In this document: positions 25,492-33,847 of the stretch, in pieces
Numbering within the stretch: the stretch's first letter is position 1
How the letters are laid out: the number at the start of each line of letters is the position of its first letter
Assembly: GCF_016756535.1 (NCBI RefSeq)
Contig: NZ_AP023247.1
Coordinates: forward strand, 2,790,501-2,854,500
Length of the DNA: 64,000 nucleotides
Direction of reading: 5' to 3'
Source: Mesorhizobium sp. 131-2-1
Lineage (GTDB): Bacteria > Pseudomonadota > Alphaproteobacteria > Rhizobiales > Rhizobiaceae
Position numbers and translations under genes: made by a program
Notes under the pieces: generated by a model
Databases searched by the model: none
Told to the model about the DNA's origin: nothing
The model's input: only the letters and a program-made list of their open reading frames with translations

Positions 25492-25530
25492 ACCATACAG
25501 CGGTGTTAATTTAACGTCAATATGTGTGAT
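25492..25530 (-). promoter_or_regulatory. Promoter and shared operator for the kinase half of the polyol operon
   Basis: Minus-strand reading: ATATCACAC, -35 TTGACG (plus 25515-25520), 17-bp spacer with the exact palindrome GTTAAATTAAC, and -10 TATGGT (plus 25492-25497). It is a close copy of the promoter at 20995-21031, with the same -35, same -10, same spacing and conserved flanks (TATGGTC, ATCACA). A DeoR-family repressor encoded in the operon is the probable ligand. Confidence 0.74.
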
Positions 25531-25713
25531 ATCTACCTGACTCTGCGCTTCAAGCGAAAACCTGAACGATGATGCGGGTAGCCTAAACCGCTGTTTTTGC
25601 TAAATGCGGTCGCATTCCGGACCGTCTCGCGCGGTTTGTTAAGCGCGGCGTGAATTGGCAGCGAACCGTGGGCTTTCCCGACATTCCGGGAACAGCAGCC
25701 AGATGGCGATGGG
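25531..25713. other. Intergenic region between the polyol promoter and cobF
   Basis: It contains a 14-bp palindrome AATGCG-GT-CGCATT (25603-25616) and, just past the cobF stop, a hairpin of TTCCCG/CGGGAA arms (minus strand) without a T run. No open frame here resembles a protein. Confidence 0.4.
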
Positions 25714-26490
25714 CTAGCTCTCCTCGGGCTCGCCGGGCTTGCGCAGCAGATAGGTGTCCATGATCCAGCCCTTCCTTTGCCGGGCTTCCTCGCGCACCCT
25801 TTCGATCTCCGCGCCGACATCGCCGAGGCGGCCGGACAGGATGATCTCGTCCGGCGTGCCGAGATAGGCGCCCCAGTGGATGACGAGGTTCTTGTCGTCC
25901 AGCGTGTTGAAGGCGCATTTTCCGTCGAGCATGACGACCGTGCTTCCGGCATTCTCGGGCATGCCCTCTTGCGTCAAGCGGCGGCCGGTGGTGATCAGCA
26001 CGGGATCGCCGATGCGGTTCAGCGCCATTTTGTGGCTGGCGGCCAGCGCCTGGACGGCGGTGATACCGGGAATGACCTCGAGCGCGAAATCGACATTGGC
26101 ACGCCGGCGCACCCGCTCGAGGATGCGCAGCGCGCTGTCGTAGAGCGAGGGGTCGCCCCAGATCAGGAAGGCGCCGCAGCCGTCTTCCGCAAGCTGGTCG
26201 CGGATCAGGCCTTCATAGATTTCGGCGATCGCCTCGTGCCAGTCGTCGACCGTGGCGCGGTAGGAAGGGGAGGGCTCGGCCCGCACCGGCACGTCGAATT
26301 CCACCCGGCGCGATTTCGGGTTGGTGACGAAGCGGTCGCAGATATCGCGGCGCAATTCGGAGAGATCGTTCTTTTTCGCGCCCTTGTCCGGAATAAACAG
26401 GACGTCCGCCCGGTTCAGGCCGCTGATGGCCTGGACCGTCATGTGCTCGGGATTGCCGGCGCCGATGCCGATGACCAGAAGCTTGCGCAT
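25714..26490 (-). CDS. cobF: Precorrin-6A synthase (deacetylating)
   Basis: 258 residues of the tetrapyrrole methylase fold: KLLVIGIGAGNPEHMTVQAISGLNRADVLF at the N-terminus, FLIWGDPSLYDSALRIL (the SAM-site GDP motif, near residue 110) and EVIPGITAVQALAASHKMALNRIGDPVLITTGR. CobF methylates C-1 of precorrin-5 and removes the acetyl group in the aerobic cobalamin pathway; it is missing from the anaerobic route, so its presence marks aerobic B12 synthesis. AGGAG precedes the ATG. No other cob gene and no cobalamin riboswitch are adjacent. Confidence 0.93.
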   Translation of the reverse strand: MRKLLVIGIGAGNPEHMTVQAISGLNRADVLFIPDKGAKKNDLSELRRDICDRFVTNPKSRRVEFDVPVRAEPSPSYRATVDDWHEAIAEIYEGLIRDQLAEDGCGAFLIWGDPSLYDSALRILERVRRRANVDFALEVIPGITAVQALAASHKMALNRIGDPVLITTGRRLTQEGMPENAGSTVVMLDGKCAFNTLDDKNLVIHWGAYLGTPDEIILSGRLGDVGAEIERVREEARQRKGWIMDTYLLRKPGEPEES

Positions 26491-26602
26491 GGGCGAACTC
26501 CTGCCCGATCGCGGCGCCGGTGTCCAGACAGCAGGGAGAAAGCGGCAACAAGACCGCTGAAGGGGCTTTGAAACGCCACATTGAAACGGCTATTTGTCTT
26601 GC

Positions 26603-26646
26603 GCAATTCCGGACGGAAAACCGCTACACACCTTTCCTGGAATTGC
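26603..26646. repeat. Short palindromic intergenic repeat, rhizobial type
   Basis: A 44-bp imperfect palindrome with outer arms GCAATTCCGGA and TCCTGGAATTGC, lying between cobF and the DUF4424 gene. From memory, near-identical elements are scattered between genes in Mesorhizobium and relatives. It may fold in RNA or serve as a protein site. There is no second copy in this window. Confidence 0.55.
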
Positions 26647-26702
26647 TCTAGATGTGGGCGCGCATCCGGCTGGGCCGGCCGTGCCGCCGAAGAGGGGGAT
26701 CC

Positions 26703-27731
26703 ATGTTCCGCACCATCCTGACCGCAGCGCTGGCTTTATCGGCCGCGCCGGCGTTCGCCAACGATTCGATTGCCGAGCTTGGAACCGGCGGACTGATCCT
26801 GTCGCGTAGCGATGCCGTCGCCATGGAGAGCGAGGACCTCTTCATCTCGCAGGAAAAGGTGACGGTCGACTATGTCTTCCGCAACAACACCGACAAGGAT
26901 GTCGACGCCATCGTTGCCTTCCCGATGCCCGACATCGAAGGCGACCCGAACGAGATGCCGGCGATCCCCGAGGCGCAGAGCGACAATTTCCTCGGCTTCG
27001 AGGTGACGATCGACGGCGTCGATGCAAAACCGCAGCTCGAACAGCGGGCCTTTGCGCTGGGCATCGACATCAGCGCCGATCTCAAGGCGCAGAACGTGCC
27101 GCTCTATCCGTTCGGCGACGCCGCCAAGGCGGCGCTGGCGAAACTGCCGAAGGCGATCGCCGAGGATTGGGAGAACCGCGGCATCATCATCGAGGATACC
27201 GCCGACGACGGCTCAGGCATGCAGACCGCCTACGCGCCGTTCTGGCAATTGCGCTCGACCTATTGGTGGCGCTCGACCTTTCCGGCCAGCAAGGCGGTGC
27301 ATGTCTCGCACCGCTACAAGCCGAGCGTCGGCGGGACCTCTTCGGTCAGCTTCTTCTATGACGGCCAGTTCCAGGGCCAGTATGCGACCTACAAGACCCG
27401 CTACTGCATGGACGAAGGCTTCGAGAACGCCGTGCGTAAGGCAGCCAAGGACAATCCCGACGGCTACCCGCAATATTTCGAAAGCAGGATCGCCTATATC
27501 CTGACCACGGGGGGCAACTGGGCCTCGGGCAGTATCGGCGATTTCAAGCTGACGATCGACAAGGGCAGCCCGAAGAACCTAGTCTCCTTCTGCGGCGACA
27601 ATGTCCGGAAGGTCGGACCGACGACTTTCGAGATGACGGCCAAGGACTTCTATCCCGAGCACGACATCGACATCCTTCTGCTCGAGCCGTCGGACGACGC
27701 GAGCGGCGGCGACAGCGGGAATGGCGGCTGA
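26703..27731 (+). CDS. DUF4424 family secreted protein
   Basis: 342 residues from the ATG at 26703. A signal peptide (MFRTILTAALALSAAPAFAND, cut near residue 20) indicates export. The mature part has NDSIAELGTGGLILSRSDAVAMESEDLFIS and VTVDYVFRNNTDKDVDAIVAFPMPDIEG, matching DUF4424, a periplasmic or secreted family with a beta-sandwich character, and ends with an Asp/Gly/Ser-rich tail. Its function is unknown. An in-frame GTG/ATG earlier (26652) would spoil the signal peptide. Its stop TGATG overlaps the folA start by one base, so the two are co-translated although no functional link is known. Confidence 0.8.
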   Translation: MFRTILTAALALSAAPAFANDSIAELGTGGLILSRSDAVAMESEDLFISQEKVTVDYVFRNNTDKDVDAIVAFPMPDIEGDPNEMPAIPEAQSDNFLGFEVTIDGVDAKPQLEQRAFALGIDISADLKAQNVPLYPFGDAAKAALAKLPKAIAEDWENRGIIIEDTADDGSGMQTAYAPFWQLRSTYWWRSTFPASKAVHVSHRYKPSVGGTSSVSFFYDGQFQGQYATYKTRYCMDEGFENAVRKAAKDNPDGYPQYFESRIAYILTTGGNWASGSIGDFKLTIDKGSPKNLVSFCGDNVRKVGPTTFEMTAKDFYPEHDIDILLLEPSDDASGGDSGNGG

Positions 27732-28249
27732 TGGACATCGCGATCTACGTAGCCATCGCCGAGAACGGGGTGATTGGGCGCGAAGGCGGCCTGCCGTGGC
27801 GGCTTTCCACCGATCTCAAGCGCTTCAAGGCCGACACGATGGGCAAGCCGATCATCATGGGCCGCAAGACCTATGAAGGCATCGGCCGGCCGCTGCCGGG
27901 CCGGCTCAACATCGTGGTGACGCGCGACAAAGCCTGGCGGGCCGAAGGCGTCGAAACCGCGCATTCGCTGGGCGAGGCGGTCACGCTCGCCAAGGTGCGC
28001 GGGCGCTGCATGGCCGGCGTCGACGAGATCTGCGTGGTCGGCGGCGGCGAGATCTACGCCCAGGCATTGCCGCTGGCCGACCGGCTGTATGTCACCCATG
28101 TGCTGGCCAGCGTCGAGGGCGATGCGCATTTTCCGCCGATCGACCCTGACCTGTGGCGCGTCGCCAGAGCCGAGGACGTTCCGGCCGGCGAGAAGGACAG
28201 CCACGCGACCCGCTATACGGTCTACGAACGCCGTCGCGACGCAAACTGA
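27731..28249 (+). CDS. folA: Dihydrofolate reductase
   Basis: 172 residues. YVAIAENGVIGREGGLPWRLSTDLKRFKADTMGKPIIMGRKTYEGIGRPLPGR covers the catalytic loop, the substrate acid (Asp in STDLKRFK), the GRKTYEGIG NADPH segment and the PLPGR motif; VVGGGEIYAQALPLADRLYVTHV completes the cofactor site. It regenerates tetrahydrofolate with NADPH, which ThyA consumes. The ATG overlaps the DUF4424 stop by one base. hflK follows after 147 bp. Confidence 0.96.
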   Translation: MDIAIYVAIAENGVIGREGGLPWRLSTDLKRFKADTMGKPIIMGRKTYEGIGRPLPGRLNIVVTRDKAWRAEGVETAHSLGEAVTLAKVRGRCMAGVDEICVVGGGEIYAQALPLADRLYVTHVLASVEGDAHFPPIDPDLWRVARAEDVPAGEKDSHATRYTVYERRRDAN

Positions 28250-28396
28250 AGACGACAAAGGGTCGCTAGCGGTCCAAAACGGACGGCCGGCCGGCAGATC
28301 GCGTTGAAAGCGCGTCGTGGCGTCCCTATAGAAGGATGACATTGGAAATTGCGCCGTCAGGCCGGCGCTGAGGGAATTCCAAGCGAAAGGACATTC

Positions 28397-29512
28397 ATGC
28401 CCTGGAACGACAAGAGCGGTGGCGGCGGCCCATGGGGCGGCGGCGGCAATCAGGGTCCCTGGGGGCAGGGGCCCAAGGGGCCCAGCGGCCCGCAGGGCTC
28501 ACCTCCCGATCTGGAAGACATCATCCGCCGCGGCCAGGACAGATTGCGGCGTGCCCTGCCGGGCGGCGGCGGCGCCAGCCCCGCCGTATTCGGACTGATC
28601 GCAGCGGCGCTCGTCGTGCTGTGGGCGTTCAAGGCGGTCTACACCGTGCAGCCCGACGAGGTAGCGGTCGAGCTGCGCTTCGGCCAGCCGAAGGCAGAGC
28701 TGTCGCAGCCCGGCCTGCATTTCCACTGGTGGCCGGTCGAGACCGTCGAGACCGCCAACATCGCCGAGCAACTCGTCGATATCGGCGGCGGCGCGAGCGG
28801 CAGCAACAGTTCCGGGCTGATGCTCTCGGGCGACCAGAACATCGTCAACGTGCAATTCTCCGTCGCCTACCAGGTCTCCGACCCGAAAGCCTATCTGTTC
28901 GACGTGTCGGATCCGGACGGCATGCTGAGGCAGGTCGCCGAAAGCGCCATGCGTGAAGCCGTCGGCCGGCGGCCGGCGCAGGACATCTTCCGCGACGATC
29001 GCCAGGGCATTGCCGCCTCGGTGCGCGAGATCATCCAGACGACGCTGGATGGCTACAAGGCCGGCCTCAACGTCAACGCGGTCTCGATCGAGGATGCGGC
29101 GCCGCCGCGCGAAGTGGCCGACGCCTTCGACGAGGTGCAGCGCGCCGAGCAGGACGAGGACAAGTTCGTCGAGCAGGCCAACCAGTATTCCAACCAGAAA
29201 CTCGGCCAGGCACGCGGCGCGGCCGCTCAGATCCGCGAGGACGCGGCAGCCTACAAGAACCGCGTCGTGCAGGAGGCCGAGGGTGAGGCGCAGCGCTTCA
29301 TCTCGGTCTATGACGAATATGCCAAGGCGCCCGAGGTGACGCGCAAGCGGCTTTACCTGGAAACGATGGAGAGGGTGCTGAAGAATTCGAACAAGGTGAT
29401 CGTCGAGCAAGGCAACGGACAAGGGGTCGTTCCCTACCTGCCGCTGCCGGCACTGCAGCAGAAAGCGCCGGCGCCGGGCACCTTTGGCGCCACGACGGGA
29501 GGAAACCAGTGA
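28397..29512 (+). CDS. hflK: FtsH protease modulator HflK
   Basis: 371 residues. A glycine/proline/tryptophan-rich N-terminus (about residues 1-60) precedes one membrane helix (AVFGLIAAALVVLWAFKAVYTV) and the SPFH/band-7 domain (VQPDEVAVELRFGQPKAELSQPGLHFHWW), followed by a coiled-coil rich in Ala/Glu/Gln. HflK and HflC build a large cage around FtsH in the inner membrane and temper degradation of membrane proteins. The ATG at 28397 follows GCGAAAGGAC. It overlaps hflC by one base (TGATG). Confidence 0.95.
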   Translation: MPWNDKSGGGGPWGGGGNQGPWGQGPKGPSGPQGSPPDLEDIIRRGQDRLRRALPGGGGASPAVFGLIAAALVVLWAFKAVYTVQPDEVAVELRFGQPKAELSQPGLHFHWWPVETVETANIAEQLVDIGGGASGSNSSGLMLSGDQNIVNVQFSVAYQVSDPKAYLFDVSDPDGMLRQVAESAMREAVGRRPAQDIFRDDRQGIAASVREIIQTTLDGYKAGLNVNAVSIEDAAPPREVADAFDEVQRAEQDEDKFVEQANQYSNQKLGQARGAAAQIREDAAAYKNRVVQEAEGEAQRFISVYDEYAKAPEVTRKRLYLETMERVLKNSNKVIVEQGNGQGVVPYLPLPALQQKAPAPGTFGATTGGNQ

Positions 29513-30465
29513 TGGCCAACCGCCTCCCCATCATCGCCGTCATCGCCGCGGTCATTTTGTTCTTGATCTATTCCTCGGTCTTCGTGGTCAACGCGCGCCA
29601 GCAGGCGCTGGTGCTGAGGTTCGGCGAGATCGTCGACGTCAAGACCGAGCCTGGCATTTATTTCAAGGCGCCCTTCGCCTTCTTCGATGCCGACAGCGTG
29701 CAACTGATCGAGAACCGCGTGCTGCGTTTCGACCTCGACAACATCCGTGTCCAGGTGTCGGGCGGCAAGTTCTACGAGGTCGATGCCTTCATCGCCTACC
29801 GCATTTCCAACCCGCGTGTGTTCCGTGCCGCGGTGTCCGGCAGCATCGAGCTTGCCGAGCAGCGGCTGAGGACGCGTCTCGATGCGGCGCTGCGCCGTGT
29901 CTACGGTCTGCGCGACTTCGAGGCCGCGCTCTCCGAGGAACGCGCCGTGATGATGCGCGAGGTGCGCGACCAGCTCAGGCCCGACGCCACCTCGCTCGGC
30001 CTCGAGATCGAGGATGTGCGCATTCGCCGGACCGATCTGACGGCCGAGGTTTCGCAGCAGACCTTCGACCGCATGAAGGCCGAGCGTCTCGCCGAGGCCG
30101 AGCGGCTGAGGGCCCGCGGCAACGAGGCGGCGCAGCGCATCAAGGCCCGCGCCGACCGCGAAGTGGTCGAGATCGTCGCCGAGGCGCAGAAGGAATCGGA
30201 GATCCTGCGCGGTGAGGGCGAAGCCCAGCGCAGCGCGACCTTCGCCTCTGCCTACCAACGCGACCCGGCCTTCTTCGAGTTCTACCGCTCGATGAACGCC
30301 TATGGCACGGCGCTGGACAACACTGGGACGACGATGGTGCTGTCGCCGGAATCCGAGTTCTTCCGCTATTTCCGCGACCCGAACAGCACGGAGACACCGG
30401 CAAAGCCAACGGCGCCGCAGCCGGCGCCGGCAACGCCGCCGACGCAATCCGGCACCGTCCAGTAG
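29512..30465 (+). CDS. hflC: FtsH protease modulator HflC
   Basis: 317 residues with an N-terminal membrane helix (LPIIAVIAAVILFLIYSSVFVV) and SPFH domain (NARQQALVLRFGEIVDVKTEPGIYFKAPF), then a long helical region with DREVVEIVAEAQKESEILRGEGEAQRSATFASAYQRDPAFFEFYRSMNAY, standard for HflC. The ATG at 29512 overlaps the hflK stop; a GTG one codon earlier is possible. The C-terminal 30 residues are Pro/Ala-rich. It acts in a complex with HflK on FtsH. Confidence 0.95.
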   Translation: MANRLPIIAVIAAVILFLIYSSVFVVNARQQALVLRFGEIVDVKTEPGIYFKAPFAFFDADSVQLIENRVLRFDLDNIRVQVSGGKFYEVDAFIAYRISNPRVFRAAVSGSIELAEQRLRTRLDAALRRVYGLRDFEAALSEERAVMMREVRDQLRPDATSLGLEIEDVRIRRTDLTAEVSQQTFDRMKAERLAEAERLRARGNEAAQRIKARADREVVEIVAEAQKESEILRGEGEAQRSATFASAYQRDPAFFEFYRSMNAYGTALDNTGTTMVLSPESEFFRYFRDPNSTETPAKPTAPQPAPATPPTQSGTVQ

Positions 30466-30470
30466 CGCCG

Positions 30471-30656
30471 GTGCAGGATTTTCTTGCGGCAATAGGCCTG
30501 GTCCTCGTCGTCGAGGGCCTGGTCTATGGCGGGTTTCCTGGCTTGGCCAAGAAACTCGCCACCGAAGTCCTGTCGATGCCGGAGACGGCGCTGCGTATCG
30601 CCGGGCTGGCGGCGATCGCCATCGGTGTCGGCATCGTCTGGCTGGTGCGCGGCTGA
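30471..30656 (+). CDS. DUF2065 (YjeT-like) small membrane protein
   Basis: 61 residues from a GTG five bases after the hflC stop. Two membrane segments, DFLAAIGLVLVVEGLVYGGFP and ALRIAGLAAIAIGVGIVWLVRG, are separated by a short charged loop (GLAKKLATEVLSMPE), the DUF2065 pattern. The same small gene follows hflC in many proteobacteria (yjeT in E. coli), so an accessory role to HflKC is plausible but unproven. Confidence 0.85.
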   Translation: MQDFLAAIGLVLVVEGLVYGGFPGLAKKLATEVLSMPETALRIAGLAAIAIGVGIVWLVRG

Positions 30657-30799
30657 CGAAATTTCTTGGTGCCGGCGTAACGGACGATTTATCCTCTGCC
30701 GATAGCCATAGCCGCAAACGTGCCGTATTTCTTGCCAACATGTCGCAACACGGCGTTTTTGCGGAAGCGCTTTCTTTCAGAAACACCGGGAGGCCCTCG

Positions 30800-32314
30800 A
30801 TGACACCCAACACCCTTCTGCGCGTGGCCAGGCGGACGCTTGTCGCCGGCGCAGCGGCGCTGCTCGTCGGCACCCTCGTTGTCCCGTCCACCGTCACGCC
30901 GACCGTCGCCGCCGACGGACCGGCTTCGGTCGCCGACCTCGCGCAAGGTCTGCTGGGCGCCGTCGTCAACATCTCGACCTCGCAGACGGTGAAGGGCACG
31001 GAGGGACCCGGCGCGGTGCCGATGCCGCAATTGCCCGAGGGTTCGCCGTTCCAGGATTTCTTCGACGACTTCTTCAAGAACCGCGGCGGCGACAAGGGCG
31101 GCGGCGGCCAGAAGGTGCAGTCGCTGGGCTCCGGCTTCGTCATCGATGCCGAGCAAGGCATCGTGGTGACCAACAACCACGTCATCGCCGACGCCGACGA
31201 CATCGAGGTGAACTTCTCGGACGGCGTGACGCTGAAGGCGACGCTGGTCGGCACCGACACCAAGACCGACGTCGCCGTGCTCAAGGTCGATCCGAAGGGC
31301 CACAAGCTGACGGCGGTGAAGTTCGGCGATTCCACCAAGATGCGCGTCGGCGACTGGGTGATGGCGATCGGCAATCCGTTCGGCCTTGGCGGCACGGTGA
31401 CGGTCGGCATCGTCTCGGCGCGCAACCGCGACATCAATTCCGGCCCCTATGACGACTTCATCCAGACCGATGCAGCGATCAACCGCGGCAATTCCGGCGG
31501 GCCGCTGTTCAACAGCGCCGGCGAGGTCATCGGCATCAACACGGCGATCATCTCGCCGTCGGGCGGCTCGATCGGCATCGGCTTCTCCATCCCCTCGCAA
31601 CTCGCCTCGGGCGTCGTCGACCAGCTTCGCCAGTTCGGCGAAACGCGGCGCGGCTGGCTTGGCGTGCGCATCCAGCCGGTGACGGATGACATCGCCGAAA
31701 GCCTCGGCATGGCGACAGCCAAGGGCGCGCTGGTGGCCGGCGTCATCAAGGGCGGACCGGTCGACAACGGCACGATCCTGGCCGGCGACGTCATCATCAA
31801 GTTCGACGGCAAGGACATCCACGAGATGCGCGACCTGCCGCGCGTCGTCGCCGAAAGCCCGGTCGGCAAAGCGGTGGACGTGATCATCGTGCGCAAGGGT
31901 GTCGAGCAGACGGTGAAGGTGACGCTCGGCCGGCTCGAGGACGGCGAAAAGCTGGCGAGCGGCGAAGACGGCAGCACCGACCAGGACAGTGGCGACAAGG
32001 CGCCGGCGGTCTCGACGGCCTCCGTGCTCGGCATGACGATCGGCGAGCTCAACGACGAGACGCGGACCAAGTTCGGCATCGCCGCCGATGTCTCCGGCGT
32101 CGTCATCACCGACGTCACCAAGGATTCGGCCGCGGCCGAGCGCGGCATCCAACCCGGCGAGGTGATCACCGAGATCGCGCAGGAATCGGTTGCGACGCCG
32201 AAAGACGTTATGGACCGGATCGGCGCGCTGAAGGAGCAGGGACGCAAGAATGCATTGCTGATGCTGGCGTCGAAGACGGGTGAGTTGCGGTTCGTGACAA
32301 TCCGGATGGATTGA
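30800..32314 (+). CDS. Do/DegP-type periplasmic serine protease
   Basis: 504 residues. A signal-like N-terminus (TLVAGAAALLVGTLVVPSTVTPTVAADG) is followed by a trypsin-like domain with the triad His127 (NNHVIADAD), Asp157 (TDVAVLKVD) and Ser232 (INRGNSGGPLF), then two PDZ domains (about 285-375 and 405-500). It is a Do-family protease/chaperone for misfolded envelope proteins. The frame extends far upstream to 30302, overlapping hflC, but the ATG at 30800 follows GGGAGG and gives the signal peptide. Its position after hflKC is conserved in rhizobia. A hairpin terminator follows. Confidence 0.94.
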   Translation: MTPNTLLRVARRTLVAGAAALLVGTLVVPSTVTPTVAADGPASVADLAQGLLGAVVNISTSQTVKGTEGPGAVPMPQLPEGSPFQDFFDDFFKNRGGDKGGGGQKVQSLGSGFVIDAEQGIVVTNNHVIADADDIEVNFSDGVTLKATLVGTDTKTDVAVLKVDPKGHKLTAVKFGDSTKMRVGDWVMAIGNPFGLGGTVTVGIVSARNRDINSGPYDDFIQTDAAINRGNSGGPLFNSAGEVIGINTAIISPSGGSIGIGFSIPSQLASGVVDQLRQFGETRRGWLGVRIQPVTDDIAESLGMATAKGALVAGVIKGGPVDNGTILAGDVIIKFDGKDIHEMRDLPRVVAESPVGKAVDVIIVRKGVEQTVKVTLGRLEDGEKLASGEDGSTDQDSGDKAPAVSTASVLGMTIGELNDETRTKFGIAADVSGVVITDVTKDSAAAERGIQPGEVITEIAQESVATPKDVMDRIGALKEQGRKNALLMLASKTGELRFVTIRMD

Positions 32315-32353
32315 GTCCGGAAAATCGCACAACCGACTGAGTTTAAATGAAAA

Positions 32354-32378
32354 GGGCGGCTAGCGAGCCGCCCTTTTT
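32354..32378. terminator. Bidirectional terminator between the Do protease and the acetyltransferase gene
   Basis: Perfect 8-bp stem GGGCGGCT / AGCCGCCC (32354-32361, 32366-32373), loop AGCG, followed by five T on the plus strand and TTTTCATTT on the minus strand. The stop codon of the minus-strand acetyltransferase (32360-32362) lies inside the stem. Confidence 0.9.
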
Positions 32379-32932
32379 CGTGCCCGCCAGTCCTTGCGCG
32401 ACAGAGCGTACAGGACATGTCGCTTGAGATGCGGGTGGCTGTCAGGGATGGATGGGTGGTCGAAATCGCGAGCCGGGTCAGGGCTCATGCCAAGACGCTC
32501 CATGACGGCCGTCGAGCGGCGGTTGGCCGCGACGGCGAAGGAGACGATTTCGTCGCGGTCAAGCGTTTCGAAGCCAAAGGCGAGCCAGGCTTCGGGGGCC
32601 TCGGTGACATAGCCCTTGCCCCAGAATTCCGGCGCCAGCCGCCAGCCGATCTCGACCGTATCGGAAGGCATGGACGGCACGTGAGCGGTCTCCAAGAGGC
32701 CGACAAAGCCAATGCATTCGCCCGTAGCAGCAATCTCGGCGGCGGCAAAACCAAAGCCGTCCTCGGCGATCCAGCCCCGAAATTCGTCCATCTTGGCATC
32801 CGTCTCGGCGCGGTCGCGGCGGAACGGAAAGAACTCCATCACGCGCTCGTCCGAATTGATGCGATGGAAGAGCTCGCGATCGCGGTCCTCCCAGTTGCGC
32901 AGGATAAGGCGCTCGGTGCGGATCGGCGTCAC
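32360..32932 (-). CDS. GNAT family acetyltransferase (RimJ/RimL-like)
   Basis: 190 residues: IRTERLILRNWEDRDRELFHRINSDERVMEFFPF at the start, EIGWRLAPEFWGKGYVTEAPEAWLAFGFETL in the acetyl-CoA-binding core (the Gly-Lys-Gly-Tyr loop replaces the usual Q/RxxGxG/A) and IVSFAVAANRRSTAVMERLGM near the C-terminus, the standard layout of the RimJ/RimL branch. It transfers an acetyl group from acetyl-CoA to an amine, possibly a protein N-terminus or small molecule. It overlaps serB by four bases (ATGA). A target cannot be named. Confidence 0.88.
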   Translation of the reverse strand: MTPIRTERLILRNWEDRDRELFHRINSDERVMEFFPFRRDRAETDAKMDEFRGWIAEDGFGFAAAEIAATGECIGFVGLLETAHVPSMPSDTVEIGWRLAPEFWGKGYVTEAPEAWLAFGFETLDRDEIVSFAVAANRRSTAVMERLGMSPDPARDFDHPSIPDSHPHLKRHVLYALSRKDWRARKRAAR

Positions 32933-33816
32933 GCTGCGAATTCCTCGCGGCGGTAGCCTTGCAGATAAAGCAGCGCCGTCAGGTCGCCATGGTCGATGCG
33001 GACCTTGGCCTCCGCCGCCACCGCAGGCTTGGCGTGCAGGGCGACGCCGGTGCCGGCAAGGCGGATCATGTCGAGATCGTTGGCGCCGTCGCCAACGGCA
33101 AGCGCATCGGCCGGCGAGAGGCCAAGGCGGGCGGCAATTTCGAGCAGCGCCTCGGCCTTGGCGGCGCGGCCGAGGATCGGCTCAGCGACCAGCCCGGTGA
33201 AACGGCCGTGCTCCTCGATCAGGCGGTTGGCGCGGTTTTCCTCGAAGCCCAGCATGGCGGCGATGCGGCTGGTGAAGACATTGAAGCCGCCGGACACAAG
33301 CGCGGTCCAGGCGCCGTTGGCCCGCATGGTGCGCACCAGCGCGAGGCCGCCGGATGCCAGCGTCAGCCGGTTCTCGATGAGATGGTCGACCACGGCGGTA
33401 TCGAGGCCTTTCAACAGAGCGACGCGCTCGCGCAGGGCCGGCTCGAAGGCGATCTCGCCGTTCATCGAGCGCGCGGTGATTGCCGCGACGCGGTCCTTGA
33501 CGCCGATCTCGTCGGCCAGTTCGTCGATGCATTCCTGGTCGATCATCGTCGAATCCATGTCGGCGATGAGGATCTTCTTGCGCCGGCCGTCGGCCGGCTG
33601 GACGATCACGTCGACCGGGTGCGAGGCGAGCGCGGCGCGCAGGGCGGTGGCCGCTTCGCCGGCGTCGGCCGTCTCCGGCAGGACGAGATCGCAGGCGATG
33701 TCCTCGGCCAGCCAGCGAACAGCGCTTGCGCCGACCGACCGTGAGGCCATATTCGCAAGCGTGGCCGAGACGGCGCGGCCTTCGGGATGGGACACAAGCG
33801 TGGCGATCAGTGGCAT
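32929..33816 (-). CDS. serB: Phosphoserine phosphatase
   Basis: 295 residues from the ATG at 33816. A poorly conserved N-terminal ACT-like part (1-75) precedes the HAD domain with nucleophile motif DMDST (residues 86-90), motif II LVSGGFNVFTSRIA, and motif III/IV AVGDGANDLDMIRLAGTGVALHAKPAV. SerB hydrolyses O-phosphoserine to serine, the last step of serine synthesis. A frame running up to 33954 overlaps miaA on the other strand and was not used. It is divergent from miaA with 31 bp between, so promoters overlap. Confidence 0.94.
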   Translation of the reverse strand: MPLIATLVSHPEGRAVSATLANMASRSVGASAVRWLAEDIACDLVLPETADAGEAATALRAALASHPVDVIVQPADGRRKKILIADMDSTMIDQECIDELADEIGVKDRVAAITARSMNGEIAFEPALRERVALLKGLDTAVVDHLIENRLTLASGGLALVRTMRANGAWTALVSGGFNVFTSRIAAMLGFEENRANRLIEEHGRFTGLVAEPILGRAAKAEALLEIAARLGLSPADALAVGDGANDLDMIRLAGTGVALHAKPAVAAEAKVRIDHGDLTALLYLQGYRREEFAA

Positions 33817-33847
33817 CGAGACTTCCGGACAGGCGGGCGAGGGCCGC

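Noticed and set aside
25603..25616. 14-bp palindrome AATGCG-GT-CGCATT as an operator
   Set aside because: It lies about 85 bp upstream of the -35 element and has no second copy in the window; not enough to call a site.
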